DNA of 64,000 bases from an uncultured Candidatus Poseidoniales archaeon (GTDB lineage Archaea > Thermoplasmatota > Poseidoniia > Poseidoniales > Poseidoniaceae). The notes under the pieces were generated by a model. It worked only from the letters and a program-made list of their open reading frames with translations. It made no database searches and was not told where the DNA came from. How positions within the stretch are numbered: position 1 is the first letter of the stretch; every line of letters starts with the position of its first letter. Shown piece after piece: positions 8,921 to 18,228 of this stretch. A program made the translations under genes and the position numbers. Where the stretch lies: assembly GCA_905182185.1 (NCBI GenBank), contig CAJJAP010000002.1, forward strand, positions 53,158 to 117,157. Direction: 5' to 3'.

Positions 8921-9856
8921 ATGTTTTGCCATAATATACACGGAGGGTCTAATATTTCTAAATCCTCATCCAAACAATTTTTCCCAATTCGTGCAATAAA
9001 GTTCGGATTAAGAATGCCTGGGAGATTTTTCAACCATTACATTATCTATCCACTTTTGGATAAAAAAATTGCTAACAGCGAATTAGATCTTTACGTCCAT
9101 GACAAGGAAAGAGGATTGCTAAGGGAATTAAATACCGGAGAACGCGTCAATTGGAGTCTCGAATCTGGCAAAGCATGCGATGCAGTACCTTGGTTAGACA
9201 GAATTAATCCGCTGGTAGATAAAAATGATATTGTATTTGATGTCGGGGCAAATATAGGCGTTGTCTGTCATTGGTTCGCCCATAGATGTGCCGTAGTTCA
9301 TGCTTTTGAACCACATCCAGGTAACTTGAACACAATAAAAAATCAAATCGATTTGAGAAATATGCAAAATATTTCACTACATTCAATTGCGCTTGGAAAA
9401 GAAAATACGACAATGAAATTACATGTAAAGGGATTTCATGGCCACCATTCTCTCGGTGATGTGAATAATAGTCCGACAATTGACCAAATCGATGTTGATG
9501 TTAAGTGCCTTGACGATGTTGCCAAAGAACTTGAAATCAATCACATCAATTTCCTGAAAATAGATGTAGAAGGCTTTGAGGTTGATGTATTACTCGGAGC
9601 ACAACAATTACTCGCTAACAAGCAAATTGATTATGTTCTTTTTGAATTACAAGATTCAATTCTACATTCTATTAATCGCACTTCACGGCAAGCATTACAG
9701 CCATTATTTGATGCAGGGTACGATATTATTGATCTATACGGTAAATTAGTGGATGCCAATAATTCTGAGCCAATCGCAAATGGCGATTATTTGGCTTGTA
9801 TCAATGGCGCTGAAACTGCTAAGAAATTGGGGTCATCGCCCTTTGAACTGATTTAA
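8921..9856 (+). CDS. FkbM-family SAM-dependent methyltransferase
   Basis: A 311-residue protein with the FkbM methyltransferase layout: motif I FDVGANIGV at about residues 105-114, HAFEPHPGN as motif II (acidic residue binding the SAM ribose), and the conserved NFLKIDVEGFEVDVLLGA that characterises the family. Such enzymes often O-methylate sugars or glycolipids; the glycosyltransferases and gmd elsewhere in the window fit a surface-glycan role, but no substrate can be read from the sequence. It is more AT-rich than S2 beside it, which may suggest transfer. Its stop lies six bases from the stop of the convergent dus gene. Confidence 0.8.
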   Translation: MFCHNIHGGSNISKSSSKQFFPIRAIKFGLRMPGRFFNHYIIYPLLDKKIANSELDLYVHDKERGLLRELNTGERVNWSLESGKACDAVPWLDRINPLVDKNDIVFDVGANIGVVCHWFAHRCAVVHAFEPHPGNLNTIKNQIDLRNMQNISLHSIALGKENTTMKLHVKGFHGHHSLGDVNNSPTIDQIDVDVKCLDDVAKELEINHINFLKIDVEGFEVDVLLGAQQLLANKQIDYVLFELQDSILHSINRTSRQALQPLFDAGYDIIDLYGKLVDANNSEPIANGDYLACINGAETAKKLGSSPFELI

Positions 9857-9861
9857 CTCAG

Positions 9862-10902
9862 TTAAAGCTCTAATTCCTTGTATGATGAGAGGAAATCCGA
9901 TGTGGCTTTGGCGAATTCTTCTCTAGTAACCTTGCCATGCATAATCGACCTTATTTTTTTGGCGCTTGGTAACCCTCTAGTAAACGATACTGCATGCCCG
10001 CGCAGATTTTTCAAATCTAAACCAGTAGTTTGCGTTGCCAATTCGATGTACCTGTCCCAGCACCATCTCCTGGTCTCAAATTGCTGAGCGACTTCTGATA
10101 AAGAGTTCCAATTGCCCTCGAAATGCTCTATCCAAGGTAATTGGGTTGCATCCATCCATCCCAATTCTACTTTCATTTCACCAAAAACGGATGGCCGGCC
10201 AATAGCTCCCCTTCCTATCATCAATCCAGCTGCCTGTGTTTGTAATAGGCAGGCGGAAGCAGAAGCTCCGTTGACAATGTCACCATTTGCAATCACAGGA
10301 ACTTCAACAGCTTGAACTGCATTTGCAATATAATCCCAATCGGCTTCACCAGAATACCTTTGTCTGAGTGTTCTGCCATGAATGCATAATCTTTGAACTC
10401 CTACATTCTCTAATTCCTTGCAAATTTCAAGTGCATTATTTTCTCCTTTGCCAGTACCCAATCTCATTTTTGCAGTGACAGGGATATCGATTCTATCAAC
10501 GATTTGGGAGCACATGTCAACCAAACTTTTAGGTTCTGCCATCAAAGCAGCCCCGGCACAAATCTTGGTTACTTTTGGTGCAGGGCAGCCAAAATTCAAA
10601 TCAATTATATCGGCATTAGCACTAAGCATTTCCGCGGCACGAGCCATATCTTCAGCAACCCCTCCAAATATTTGGGGGATAAATGGAGATTCTTCCTCAC
10701 AGGTCTCCATTCTACTCCAAGACCTTGCTGCTTCACGGGATAAAGCAGTTGAATTAGTGAATTCAGTTATGGTAAAATCAGCACCACATTCCTTGGCCAA
10801 TAGGCGAAATGGTAAATCGGTGACTCCAGCCATTGGTGCAAGAAAAAGAGGACGAGCCTCCCCATCCCACTCACCGGGCTTGGCTGAAATATATTGGCTC
10901 AT
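9862..10902 (-). CDS. dus: tRNA-dihydrouridine synthase
   Basis: A 346-residue flavoprotein of the Dus family, which reduces uridines in the tRNA D-loop with FMN and NAD(P)H. The N-terminal TIM barrel opens with LFLAPMAGVTDLPFR, and the catalytic cysteine lies in NFGCPAPKV. Further family elements are VTAKMRLGTG, LCIHGRTLRQRY and VIANGDIVNG (FMN phosphate binding region), with GLMIGRGAIGRP after them. It is followed by a helical tRNA-binding tail. The gene is 22 bp downstream of a winged-helix gene on the same strand and may be co-transcribed with it. Confidence 0.9.
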   Translation of the reverse strand: MSQYISAKPGEWDGEARPLFLAPMAGVTDLPFRLLAKECGADFTITEFTNSTALSREAARSWSRMETCEEESPFIPQIFGGVAEDMARAAEMLSANADIIDLNFGCPAPKVTKICAGAALMAEPKSLVDMCSQIVDRIDIPVTAKMRLGTGKGENNALEICKELENVGVQRLCIHGRTLRQRYSGEADWDYIANAVQAVEVPVIANGDIVNGASASACLLQTQAAGLMIGRGAIGRPSVFGEMKVELGWMDATQLPWIEHFEGNWNSLSEVAQQFETRRWCWDRYIELATQTTGLDLKNLRGHAVSFTRGLPSAKKIRSIMHGKVTREEFAKATSDFLSSYKELEL

Positions 10903-10924
10903 GTTGATTCCTCAGTATTTGCAC

Positions 10925-12031
10925 TCAATTTTGAGCAGATTCAAGAAGTTCTGCAACCCGACGCATACGCCGTAATACCTTGTCTAATCGTTCGTTAACT
11001 CGGCGGGTTACATCTTCGGCAGTTTCTCCGCTAAGGCGGTGGCCTAAAGGTAAACGCCCACCTAACAGGTTGAGCAGTAACATCTGTTGTTTGGAACTTA
11101 CATCTTTCAATAATAATTCAACATCTTCAACCTTCAATTTACTTTTCTTTAGTTTTTGAATCAACTTTGATTGTTGAGTTTCGTCCAGTATGCGATTGAA
11201 GCCACCCTTCTTTAGCATCCAATCTTCTCCACGGCGTTGATATTGAGCCACCATCGCTGACCACAATGAGATAGAAAGGCGATCTGTCCTTGCGACCCGT
11301 TCTACCATTCCTGATGCTCTAAAGCGCTCTAGAATGCGTCCGATACGAGGCTTGGGGCCATTGAGCAATTGCGCTGCTTCATCAAGAGATAACGGCGCAT
11401 TTCGACTCATTAGGATTTCAAACAATTTACATGACAAAGAATCAGCATCTGATTCCTTTCCCGGTCTTTCGCCAAGAAGCCCAAAATCTCCAAGCCATTG
11501 TGAGAGTAGACTTTCACTACTTTGTGGAGTCAGTGGCCTGTGGTCTACAACTCCAAGGCATAATAGTGGAGTATCTTCTTCAGGTAATTCAAGCGCTAAG
11601 CGGCAATTGGTGCGGGTCCAATTTGCCTGAAGAAGAGACATTCTTTGATCAATAATGATTTTGCACTGGACTGAGAATAATTCAACCGCGTTAGAAATGC
11701 TTCCCCCGCGCAGGTAATATCGTCTCCACCCCTTCCCCTCATTGGTATAGGCAATTATTCCAGCCTCCACTAAACGGGTCAAATGATGGTTCAATGATGC
11801 AGGGGTTAGTGCTAGTTCATCGGCTAACATCTGTGCATCCCAGCCGATTTCAGGGGATGCTAGAATATGGTCGCGTAGTAACCGGTGAACTGGACTTGCC
11901 ATGCCATAATCAGCCATTGCATCGCCCTTTTTTCGTATTAAGCAAAGTGTATCTGTAAACCAAGTGACTAAACTATCGACATCTCTGTCACTTGTCGGTA
12001 GCGCGACTTCTTGTAATCGTACACTGAACAT
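10925..12031 (-). CDS. Winged-helix transcriptional regulator with two wHTH domains
   Basis: A 368-residue protein. An ArsR-like winged helix occupies roughly residues 40-105 (LADELALTPASLNHHLTRLVEAGIIAYT), and a second one lies near 205-260 (LSLDEAAQLLNGPKPRIGRILERFRASGMVERV). The C-terminal 100 residues are helical and basic and may form a dimer or coiled coil. The first 35 residues before MADYGMAS could be an extension and the real start might be there. No effector domain is recognised. It begins a row of three regulators on the minus strand, and dus follows closely. Confidence 0.65.
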   Translation of the reverse strand: MFSVRLQEVALPTSDRDVDSLVTWFTDTLCLIRKKGDAMADYGMASPVHRLLRDHILASPEIGWDAQMLADELALTPASLNHHLTRLVEAGIIAYTNEGKGWRRYYLRGGSISNAVELFSVQCKIIIDQRMSLLQANWTRTNCRLALELPEEDTPLLCLGVVDHRPLTPQSSESLLSQWLGDFGLLGERPGKESDADSLSCKLFEILMSRNAPLSLDEAAQLLNGPKPRIGRILERFRASGMVERVARTDRLSISLWSAMVAQYQRRGEDWMLKKGGFNRILDETQQSKLIQKLKKSKLKVEDVELLLKDVSSKQQMLLLNLLGGRLPLGHRLSGETAEDVTRRVNERLDKVLRRMRRVAELLESAQN

Positions 12032-12116
12032 GAATCTCTACCAAATGGAAGTGGTGGGCAATAGTTTTTGAAGACTTTGCATCAATTGCTTTTCAAAAAG
12101 CGTTTATTGAATAAAG

Positions 12117-12785
12117 TTATTCACGGCGTTGGTCGTCCCAATCATAATCGACAGCCACTGTGCCATGCCAAGTCATATCCATATTGATATGAGGCATTAA
12201 TTCAACTCTATCTTCGCGCAGAATTCCTCTTCTTCTCAGTACCTTAACAGCAGAATGAATAGTGGCCCTTGAACGGCCGATACGACGCGCTAATTCAGCT
12301 TGAGAGCGTGGAATTCCTTCCTTGTCAATATTTTCAAGAATCAATCTTTGTACTAATGACAAACCAATTGGTAATGCATTAGCTGCAGCTTGATCGCCGA
12401 TATTCATACCTCTCAGTTCTTCAATCTGACTCGGCGCCCCTGCAAAATAACAAGTCCTTCCATTCACCGGCATTATAACCACGCTCTTTCGCGCTTGTAA
12501 AACATCAAGATGATGGCGAAGAGTTCCATTTGCAGCATTCAATACAGTTTGTAATTCACGATAACACAAGCCCGGATTTATTTCTAATGCAGCGAGAATT
12601 CTTTGACGTTGTGGATGTTCATGTTGATGCTTAGATTTACTTGAAACTCCACCGAGAGTAATGGCCCCAATAGCGCTTGCAGCAGCGACCATCCCACCTG
12701 CGATGCCAGCAAAACCTCCTGTTGCACCGAGTAGCCCAGCAGCCAACCAAGGACGCTGACGAACCCATTGCGATAGAAGAGGCAT
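12117..12785 (-). CDS. Membrane-anchored winged-helix regulator
   Basis: A 222-residue protein starting with a glycine- and alanine-rich hydrophobic segment (about residues 14-46, two short helices or one long hairpin), followed by two winged-helix domains: LCYRELQTVLNAANGTLRHHLDVLQARKSV at about 73-105 and SQAELARRIGRSRATIHSAVKVLRRRGIL at about 155-185. The layout suggests a transcription factor held at the membrane, a design repeatedly seen in euryarchaea. Target and signal are unknown. It is unlinked in reading frame to its neighbours but points the same way. Confidence 0.65.
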   Translation of the reverse strand: MPLLSQWVRQRPWLAAGLLGATGGFAGIAGGMVAAASAIGAITLGGVSSKSKHQHEHPQRQRILAALEINPGLCYRELQTVLNAANGTLRHHLDVLQARKSVVIMPVNGRTCYFAGAPSQIEELRGMNIGDQAAANALPIGLSLVQRLILENIDKEGIPRSQAELARRIGRSRATIHSAVKVLRRRGILREDRVELMPHINMDMTWHGTVAVDYDWDDQRRE

Positions 12786-12842
12786 ACATCTGGGTTGGAC
12801 TCTCCCCTTCTTAATCCATTGGAGCGTTGTTCAAACAATTAT

Positions 12843-13301
12843 TTAGTTTTCACTTAGAACAGAATTCTTTTTAATTTTCAAATGTGCTACCAATGGTGAA
12901 AGCAATCTTCCACAGGTTCTGCCATGTTCGGATAGAATATACGTTACACGGATTGGTGGGCCTTCATCAACTTCGCGAATAACCAATCCTTCTTCGACCA
13001 GGAAACGTAATTTGTCACTTAATGTTCTTGAGGATATGCCGGATAGCATCCCCTTCATTTCATTGAATCTACGAGGTCCTGCAATGTATAGGGTTGAAAG
13101 TATTTCAATTGTCCAACGAGAACCAAATACGTGTAATGCCTCAACTGCTGCTTGGACTTCCCAAGTTGTATCCCAAGGACCTTTATTGGAATGGTTTGCA
13201 AGAATATCTCTAATATTAATACCACTTTTTATTGTGCTATCAATCTGATTTTGGATGGCCTCAAAAGAGTCTTTTGGTATCGTGAGTGCAGGTTCTGGCA
13301 T
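12843..13301 (-). CDS. HxlR-family transcriptional regulator
   Basis: The ATG at 13301 is preferred over a TTG four codons earlier, giving 152 residues. The winged helix matches HxlR: ALHVFGSRWTIEILSTLYIAGPRRFNEMKGM, then ISSRTLSDKLRFLVEEGLVIRE and the wing PPIRVTYILSEHG. HxlR regulators usually respond to aldehydes, quinones or redox stress, but the usual N-terminal sensing cysteine is not evident here; one Cys is in the C-terminal helix (RTCGRLL). A 50-residue N-terminal extension is unusual for the family. Confidence 0.8.
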   Translation of the reverse strand: MPEPALTIPKDSFEAIQNQIDSTIKSGINIRDILANHSNKGPWDTTWEVQAAVEALHVFGSRWTIEILSTLYIAGPRRFNEMKGMLSGISSRTLSDKLRFLVEEGLVIREVDEGPPIRVTYILSEHGRTCGRLLSPLVAHLKIKKNSVLSEN

Positions 13302-13453
13302 TGTTGTCCCCAAACATCGGATTAGCCATCACTACTTAATTTGTTTTCTACACCGAGTATAAGGGTGGTTACCGATTGCTATTGCTGAGATTGATATTTT
13401 GAATTGCAAATTAAACAAAAGCGAACAAATAGGACTTATCCTTCAAAGAGGGG

Positions 13454-14635
13454 ATGGTGGCTCGGGTTGCCATGGTCAAGTCGGTTATACTCGCTCGTGG
13501 AGGTGTACTTGGCCGTAACACAGGCTTAGGGGGGGCGCATCACAATTTGCTAGTCGCCCTCAAAAATGGTGACATCAAAGGTTACCAAATAGACGCTACA
13601 TGTGAGTATGATTTAGCATTAAAAGCAAACCCAATCAAGCGTTTATTGATGCGCTGGTGGTCGCATCCAAGGGTTGTAAAAAGTTTCGTGAAATCTTCCG
13701 CATCTTCTGGTAATTGTGATATTTTGCATATTACTGATCAAGAACAGGCCCATCTAGTTCCAAAAAAATGTAAAGTTCCAGTAGTGGTAACAGTTCACGA
13801 TCTATTCCATTTATTTCCTAAACAAGTTAAAATCGGTCAAGAGACAATACAAGTGGGTGAAGCAAAACCACCAAGTTACCGCTCAAGAGATTTGAATAAA
13901 CTAAAAAGTGGATTGATGAGAGCAGACCTCCTAGTTTGTGATTCGAGAGCAACTTTATCGGATTGTAAAAAATATTTTCCAAATGTCAAAAGTATCTGTG
14001 TTCCACTTGGGCTTGACATCGATGCCTTTGCAAATTTCGCTCAAACCGATTCAGAGGTTATAGGTCCAGCACAAAATTTCCCCGAAGGCTGTAATCTCCT
14101 AATCGTTGGTAGTCATGACCCGAGAAAGAGATTAAAATTCATCTGCGAGGTATTGGGTGGGTTGGACGATTCAATAAAAAGTGAAATTCATATACACCAT
14201 GTCGGCAATGCTGAATGCCCATATGGTGGTCCATCTACACATCATTTGGTAAAACAAAATGATGTTCAAAATTGGAATGGTATTGGAATGAATCTGAGCC
14301 ATCAAGAACTGATGTGGATGCGAATAAAATCAGATGCACTATTATTTCCTTCAGGCAGTGAGGGATTTGGTTATCCGCCTCTAGAATCAATGGCCTGTGG
14401 AACAAAAGTTCTCTGTTCAAACCTTGCTAGCCACAATGAACTAATGCCTGACGATTCTTGTATTGAGGCAGATGATATCGCTGCGTGGCAAAAGGCCATC
14501 ATTGAAATTCATTCACAATGGAAGCATACAGAAGGGCCGATTGATGCAGACCAACAATTGATTCAACATTCACGTAATTTCAGCATGAATGCCTTCAATG
14601 AACGGATGGCTGAAGCCTATTCTATGCTGGAATGA
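13454..14635 (+). CDS. Glycosyltransferase family 4-like protein
   Basis: A 393-residue GT-B fold glycosyltransferase. The N-terminal half has the GT4 acceptor-domain pattern (ILARGGVLGRNTGLGGAHHN and VVTVHDLFHLF), and the C-terminal donor domain shows NLLIVGSHDPRKRL and the E-x7-E region GSEGFGYPPLESMACGTKVL. It probably adds a hexose to a glycan or lipid at the cytoplasmic face. ATG at 13454 lies against an AGAGGGG ribosome site; a second ATG six codons later is also possible. The stop codon overlaps a possible upstream start of the next gene (ATGA). Confidence 0.8.
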   Translation: MVARVAMVKSVILARGGVLGRNTGLGGAHHNLLVALKNGDIKGYQIDATCEYDLALKANPIKRLLMRWWSHPRVVKSFVKSSASSGNCDILHITDQEQAHLVPKKCKVPVVVTVHDLFHLFPKQVKIGQETIQVGEAKPPSYRSRDLNKLKSGLMRADLLVCDSRATLSDCKKYFPNVKSICVPLGLDIDAFANFAQTDSEVIGPAQNFPEGCNLLIVGSHDPRKRLKFICEVLGGLDDSIKSEIHIHHVGNAECPYGGPSTHHLVKQNDVQNWNGIGMNLSHQELMWMRIKSDALLFPSGSEGFGYPPLESMACGTKVLCSNLASHNELMPDDSCIEADDIAAWQKAIIEIHSQWKHTEGPIDADQQLIQHSRNFSMNAFNERMAEAYSMLE

Positions 14636-14697
14636 GAATTTCCACTTTGAATAATTGGAGCGATTTGTTCTTCAACAGGTGGTTAGTGGGCGGTAAT

Positions 14698-16767
14698 ATG
14701 CAACCTATTCAGAGTGTGGCAATTGTTGGTGCAGGAAATATGGGGTCTGGAATTGCGCAAAAAACAGCGCAAGAAGAATTCGATGTTCAAATGGTAGACC
14801 GAGAACAACAATGGGTTGACAGAGGACAAGACATTATCGCAACTTTTCTTGATGAGGCTGTAGAGCGCCGAATCTTTAGAGAAGCACAGGTTGAAGCGAT
14901 AAAAAGTAGAATCACTGGCGTCGTAGGTGTTGAAAATACTGCAAATGATACCGATTTGGTAATAGAAGCAGTGTTCGAAGATTTTGATGTTAAAACTGCA
15001 GTTTTTGAAACATTGAATTCCGCCTGTGGCGACAATACAATATTTGCATCCAATACATCTTCACTATCGGTTAATGAATTGGCAAAATCATCCGGAAGGG
15101 CAGATAGATTCGTAGGACTTCACTTCTTTTTCCACCCTGCAAAGAACCGTCTAATCGAGGTCATTCCTGCAAAATCATCATCTACTCAAACCATTGAAAA
15201 AGTTGTTCAGTATTGTAAGATGTTAGGCAAAGTCGTCATCGTCTGTGCAGACCGTCCTGGCTTCGTAGTCAATCGTTTCTTCGTACCATGGCTAAACGAG
15301 GCTTGTTTACTATTGGAGGAAGGAATTGCATCTTCAGCCCAAATCGATGCGGTTTCTCGCAAAGCATTCTCCATTGGATTAGGTCCATTTGGATTAATGA
15401 ATCTAACAGGTCCACCGATCGCATTACATTCAACAGATTATCTGTCAGAGCAATTGAAAACTCCTCGTTATCATGGTGCTCAAAATCTAAGAGATTTGGT
15501 AGCAGAAAAGAAGATGTGGGACATTTCACAAGATGAAGGGTATGATGAGTCTCAATACAAAATAATTTCAGAGCGATTGCTCGGAGTTGTTTTTGGAGTG
15601 GCTGCGCAAATCGTTAACGAAGAAATATGTACCATGGAAGACGTTGACCGTGGTGCAAAAGTGGGTCTTCGTTGGGCTCATGGCCCCTTTGAATTAATGA
15701 ATAAAGTCGGCTTAGAAAATGCTCACAGAATGGCTAACCAGTATGCACAATTGGCTAATGGTGGTTGGGAAGTACCAGAAAACCTTAGCGGGCAAGGAAA
15801 TGCTGATTGGCATTTCAAGGTTGTAGATACTTCAATCGACAATGGTATTGCTACTATTACGATCAATCGTCCCGAAGCAATGAATGCTTTGAATGAGACG
15901 GTAATGGCTCAATTAGGCAGTGCGTTGGATGATGTAAATTCAGATAGTTCTGTGTCAACCATAGTGCTAGATGGGGCCGGTAAGGCCTTTGTTGCAGGCG
16001 CTGATGTCAAGTTTTTCGTCGACAAAATACGTGCAGATTCAATCAGCGATATTTACGACTTCACTGCATTCGGTCATCAAGTTCTAGACAAATTGGAATC
16101 TTCTTCAAAGACGACGATCGCATTGACCACAGGATTAGCTCTTGGTGGGGGCTTAGAACTTGCACTCGCTTGTGATTATCGAGTTGGTACTCGCAGAACA
16201 CAATTCAGATTCCCTGAGACTTCAATCGGAATCTATCCTGGCTTAGGTGGTTCACAAAGGCCAGCAAGAATTTGTGGTATTCCTATTGCTAGGTGGGCTG
16301 TTTTGGCAGGAAATTTTATGGATGCAAAAACAGCCAGTGATTTGGGAATGATCACCCATTTGGTTGATGTTGCAGCAGTAGATGATACTGTATTACAGAT
16401 TTCAAATCAAGGAAAACCGGTCAATAAGTATCCTGGTAAAGCAGCAAATCTTCAATCACCAGTTGTTCAATTTGCTAATAATTTCTTTGCTGATGACAAT
16501 ATGTCTGACATAATGAATGGAGTCTGTCCTCAAGGTTTTGATGGAGAAGACAAATTAGTTGCTCGTCAAATGAAGAGTTTGAAATTCACTGCTCCAATCG
16601 CTTTAGCAAAAGCCAGCGAATTGATAGATGCAACTTCTTCAACAGACCTTTCAGCAGGTCTTGCACTAGAATTGGCAGGACTTAACGATATATTTTCAAC
16701 TGCGGATTCATTAGAAGGCTTGAGCGCTCTAATAGAAGGAAGAAGGCCTACTTACTCAAATCAATAA
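14698..16767 (+). CDS. Fused 3-hydroxyacyl-CoA dehydrogenase / enoyl-CoA hydratase
   Basis: The ATG at 14698 opens directly into a Rossmann motif (VAIVGAGNMGSGIAQ), so it is chosen over an upstream ATG at 14632. The order is dehydrogenase first, hydratase last: NAD-binding domain, HFFFHP with the catalytic His, a C-terminal dehydrogenase domain, then a crotonase domain with AGADVKFF (oxyanion hole), LGGGLELALACD and PETSIGIYPGLGGSQR (catalytic Glu). This order is that of the archaeal bifunctional crotonyl-CoA hydratase/3-hydroxybutyryl-CoA dehydrogenase rather than of bacterial FadB, which has the reverse order. It would act in beta-oxidation or in reversible C4 metabolism in the cytoplasm. 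Confidence 0.9.
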   Translation: MQPIQSVAIVGAGNMGSGIAQKTAQEEFDVQMVDREQQWVDRGQDIIATFLDEAVERRIFREAQVEAIKSRITGVVGVENTANDTDLVIEAVFEDFDVKTAVFETLNSACGDNTIFASNTSSLSVNELAKSSGRADRFVGLHFFFHPAKNRLIEVIPAKSSSTQTIEKVVQYCKMLGKVVIVCADRPGFVVNRFFVPWLNEACLLLEEGIASSAQIDAVSRKAFSIGLGPFGLMNLTGPPIALHSTDYLSEQLKTPRYHGAQNLRDLVAEKKMWDISQDEGYDESQYKIISERLLGVVFGVAAQIVNEEICTMEDVDRGAKVGLRWAHGPFELMNKVGLENAHRMANQYAQLANGGWEVPENLSGQGNADWHFKVVDTSIDNGIATITINRPEAMNALNETVMAQLGSALDDVNSDSSVSTIVLDGAGKAFVAGADVKFFVDKIRADSISDIYDFTAFGHQVLDKLESSSKTTIALTTGLALGGGLELALACDYRVGTRRTQFRFPETSIGIYPGLGGSQRPARICGIPIARWAVLAGNFMDAKTASDLGMITHLVDVAAVDDTVLQISNQGKPVNKYPGKAANLQSPVVQFANNFFADDNMSDIMNGVCPQGFDGEDKLVARQMKSLKFTAPIALAKASELIDATSSTDLSAGLALELAGLNDIFSTADSLEGLSALIEGRRPTYSNQ

Positions 16768-16785
16768 TCCATTGATTAGGTAAAC

Positions 16786-17022
16786 TCAAACCCACTTGCC
16801 TTGAACCGCAAGCATTCCAGTGATAAGTGCATGAACATCAATTTCTTCACCACTTTCACTGGCAAAGCGGAGTCTATTTTTGATCGCATCAATCAGTTGC
16901 TCGTCGACTTCTTCATCACTGATGAATTTAATGAATTCTTCAATAGTCTTGCCTCTACCTAATGCAATCGCTAAACGCGCTTTTTGCTCTTCATCCTCAT
17001 CTTTAGGGCTTCTAACGCTCAT
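16786..17022 (-). CDS. Small helical protein of the E1/JAMM operon (ORF78)
   Basis: A 78-residue acidic protein, predicted helical, with no recognised family. Its ATG overlaps the stop of the JAMM gene in an ATGA, so it is the third, translationally coupled gene of the E1/JAMM operon. It ends in GMLAVQGKWV, with no di-glycine tail, and it has no beta-grasp pattern, so it is not an obvious ubiquitin-like modifier; it could be a substrate, adaptor or unrelated passenger. Confidence 0.65.
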   Translation of the reverse strand: MSVRSPKDEDEEQKARLAIALGRGKTIEEFIKFISDEEVDEQLIDAIKNRLRFASESGEEIDVHALITGMLAVQGKWV

Positions 17023-17570
17023 ACAATCACTCCCCTGCTATCTTCTATTTGTTGATACCATTCATCCCATGGAGTGACTGGTTCATCACTCCAACTCGAC
17101 AAAGGTCCACTTGTATTAATTGTATTAGGAGCGTCATAATTTTTATTGAAAGCGAGGTTGATTGCGACTTTCGGACCAGGTGAGCCGAGCACTATTGCTT
17201 GACGAAGAATTCCACTTCCAATCGCTAAACTATTGGTGTCGGTAGCACTCCAGTATGCAGCAAATCCTGGGTGGGTATGAACCCATGTTTTGAAGGGCAT
17301 TCGTGAACCGATTGGAGGCTTTAATGGTACTCTGCCAGAAGTCCCCCAATCAATGAATACCACGTCATCTGCATCGATAAGAACCGATGTCTCAAGACCT
17401 GCTAACAATGATATTGCGTAAACAGCATCCCATCTTCCAGCCGAAGCACTATTGCTTTGGAACTCGAGTAGAAGTGGTGAATCGACTTGCTTATTTTCAG
17501 CAAGATCACAGATGTGTTGCCATGTTTCCTTATCTTTACACAATTGTTCAATACCCGGAATATAAATCAT
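17019..17570 (-). CDS. JAMM/MPN metalloprotease domain protein
   Basis: The start at 17570 (ATGA overlap with the E1-like gene) gives 183 residues; a longer ORF to 17663 only runs into the upstream gene. The zinc motif of JAMM deubiquitinase-like proteases is complete: HTH at residues 98-100, seven residues, Ser108, two residues, Asp111, on a strand WVHTHPG. A Glu in SPLLLEF (about residue 36) could be the catalytic acid. Families with this motif cleave isopeptide or C-terminal extensions of ubiquitin-like and sulfur-carrier proteins. Next to an E1-like gene it probably processes a beta-grasp partner, which is not encoded in this operon. Confidence 0.8.
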   Translation of the reverse strand: MIYIPGIEQLCKDKETWQHICDLAENKQVDSPLLLEFQSNSASAGRWDAVYAISLLAGLETSVLIDADDVVFIDWGTSGRVPLKPPIGSRMPFKTWVHTHPGFAAYWSATDTNSLAIGSGILRQAIVLGSPGPKVAINLAFNKNYDAPNTINTSGPLSSWSDEPVTPWDEWYQQIEDSRGVIV

Positions 17571-18205
17571 TGATTCACCTCCGGAAAGTGCATTTGACCA
17601 TAGGTTATACTGGCCATACTCTGCACCGGTGTAGGTTTGCCCCGCAATTGCTGTAGGGCCCACTGAGCGCCGAAAGCAGCAGCATTGAGGAAGCCGAATT
17701 CCAGATTTCCAGATTCGAGTGCGCCCTCATGTTGACATGATTTAGCAGGGTGATCTGGAGTCATAGCCTCGACCAAGGCATTTTGGCTATTACTCGTCAT
17801 TACTAGGTGGCCATCTCCACCACAGCGCAAATCAGCCCAAGGGACTTGCAGTTGGTGAATTAGACGTCTTGGTTCAGGTCTATCGACGCAAACGATGACT
17901 AGATCTGCATCCTTGAGTTGTTCTAAGTCATGTAAGTCCTCTGCAATCGCTCTAACAGTTACACCTGAATCATTGTTAGTAATATGGCGTTGAGCTAAAG
18001 CCTCAACTTTTGCCACCCCAATGTCGTTGCTGGAAAATCTTTGATGTCCTAAATTGGTTGCTTCAACCAAATCTCCATCCATGATTATTATTTGACAATT
18101 AATTCCTATTCTTCTCAGTGCAGGGGTCAAGACATCAACAAGTGTAGAACCTATTCCTCCAGCGCCGACAATAAGTAGCGTTTTGCTATCCGCAATTTCA
18201 TTCAT
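17567..18205 (-). CDS. ThiF/MoeB/E1-like adenylating enzyme
   Basis: The ATG at 18205 is chosen because a TATA box lies exactly 26 nt upstream and because it leads straight into the Rossmann motif VGAGGIGS. The 212-residue protein keeps the main E1 superfamily elements: nucleotide loop GAGGIGS, IMDGDLVEATNLGHQRF (Asp pair; the usual Arg of NLxRQ is His), DIGVAKVEAL with the Lys, VDRPEPR, and a cysteine at 128 (LRCGGDG) and 157 (AKSCQHEG). Zinc-binding CxxC pairs of MoeB are absent. Such enzymes activate the C-terminus of ubiquitin-like or sulfur-carrier proteins. It is coupled to the JAMM gene. Confidence 0.82.
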   Translation of the reverse strand: MNEIADSKTLLIVGAGGIGSTLVDVLTPALRRIGINCQIIIMDGDLVEATNLGHQRFSSNDIGVAKVEALAQRHITNNDSGVTVRAIAEDLHDLEQLKDADLVIVCVDRPEPRRLIHQLQVPWADLRCGGDGHLVMTSNSQNALVEAMTPDHPAKSCQHEGALESGNLEFGFLNAAAFGAQWALQQLRGKPTPVQSMASITYGQMHFPEVNQ

Positions 18206-18228
18206 ACAATCATAATTGCCTGAGGGCA

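Noticed and set aside
10418..10975. 185-codon plus-strand ORF opposite dus
   Set aside because: It is antisense to a clearly recognised dihydrouridine synthase and has no family features; a shadow ORF.
16786..17022. The 78-residue protein as a ubiquitin-like modifier
   Set aside because: No beta-grasp pattern and the C-terminus is GKWV, not GG; the sequence appears all helical.
16786..18205. CBASS Cap2/Cap3 or BilABCD type defence assignment for the E1/JAMM genes
   Set aside because: No cyclic-nucleotide synthase, no E2 domain and no ubiquitin-like gene; only E1-like, JAMM and a small helical protein.
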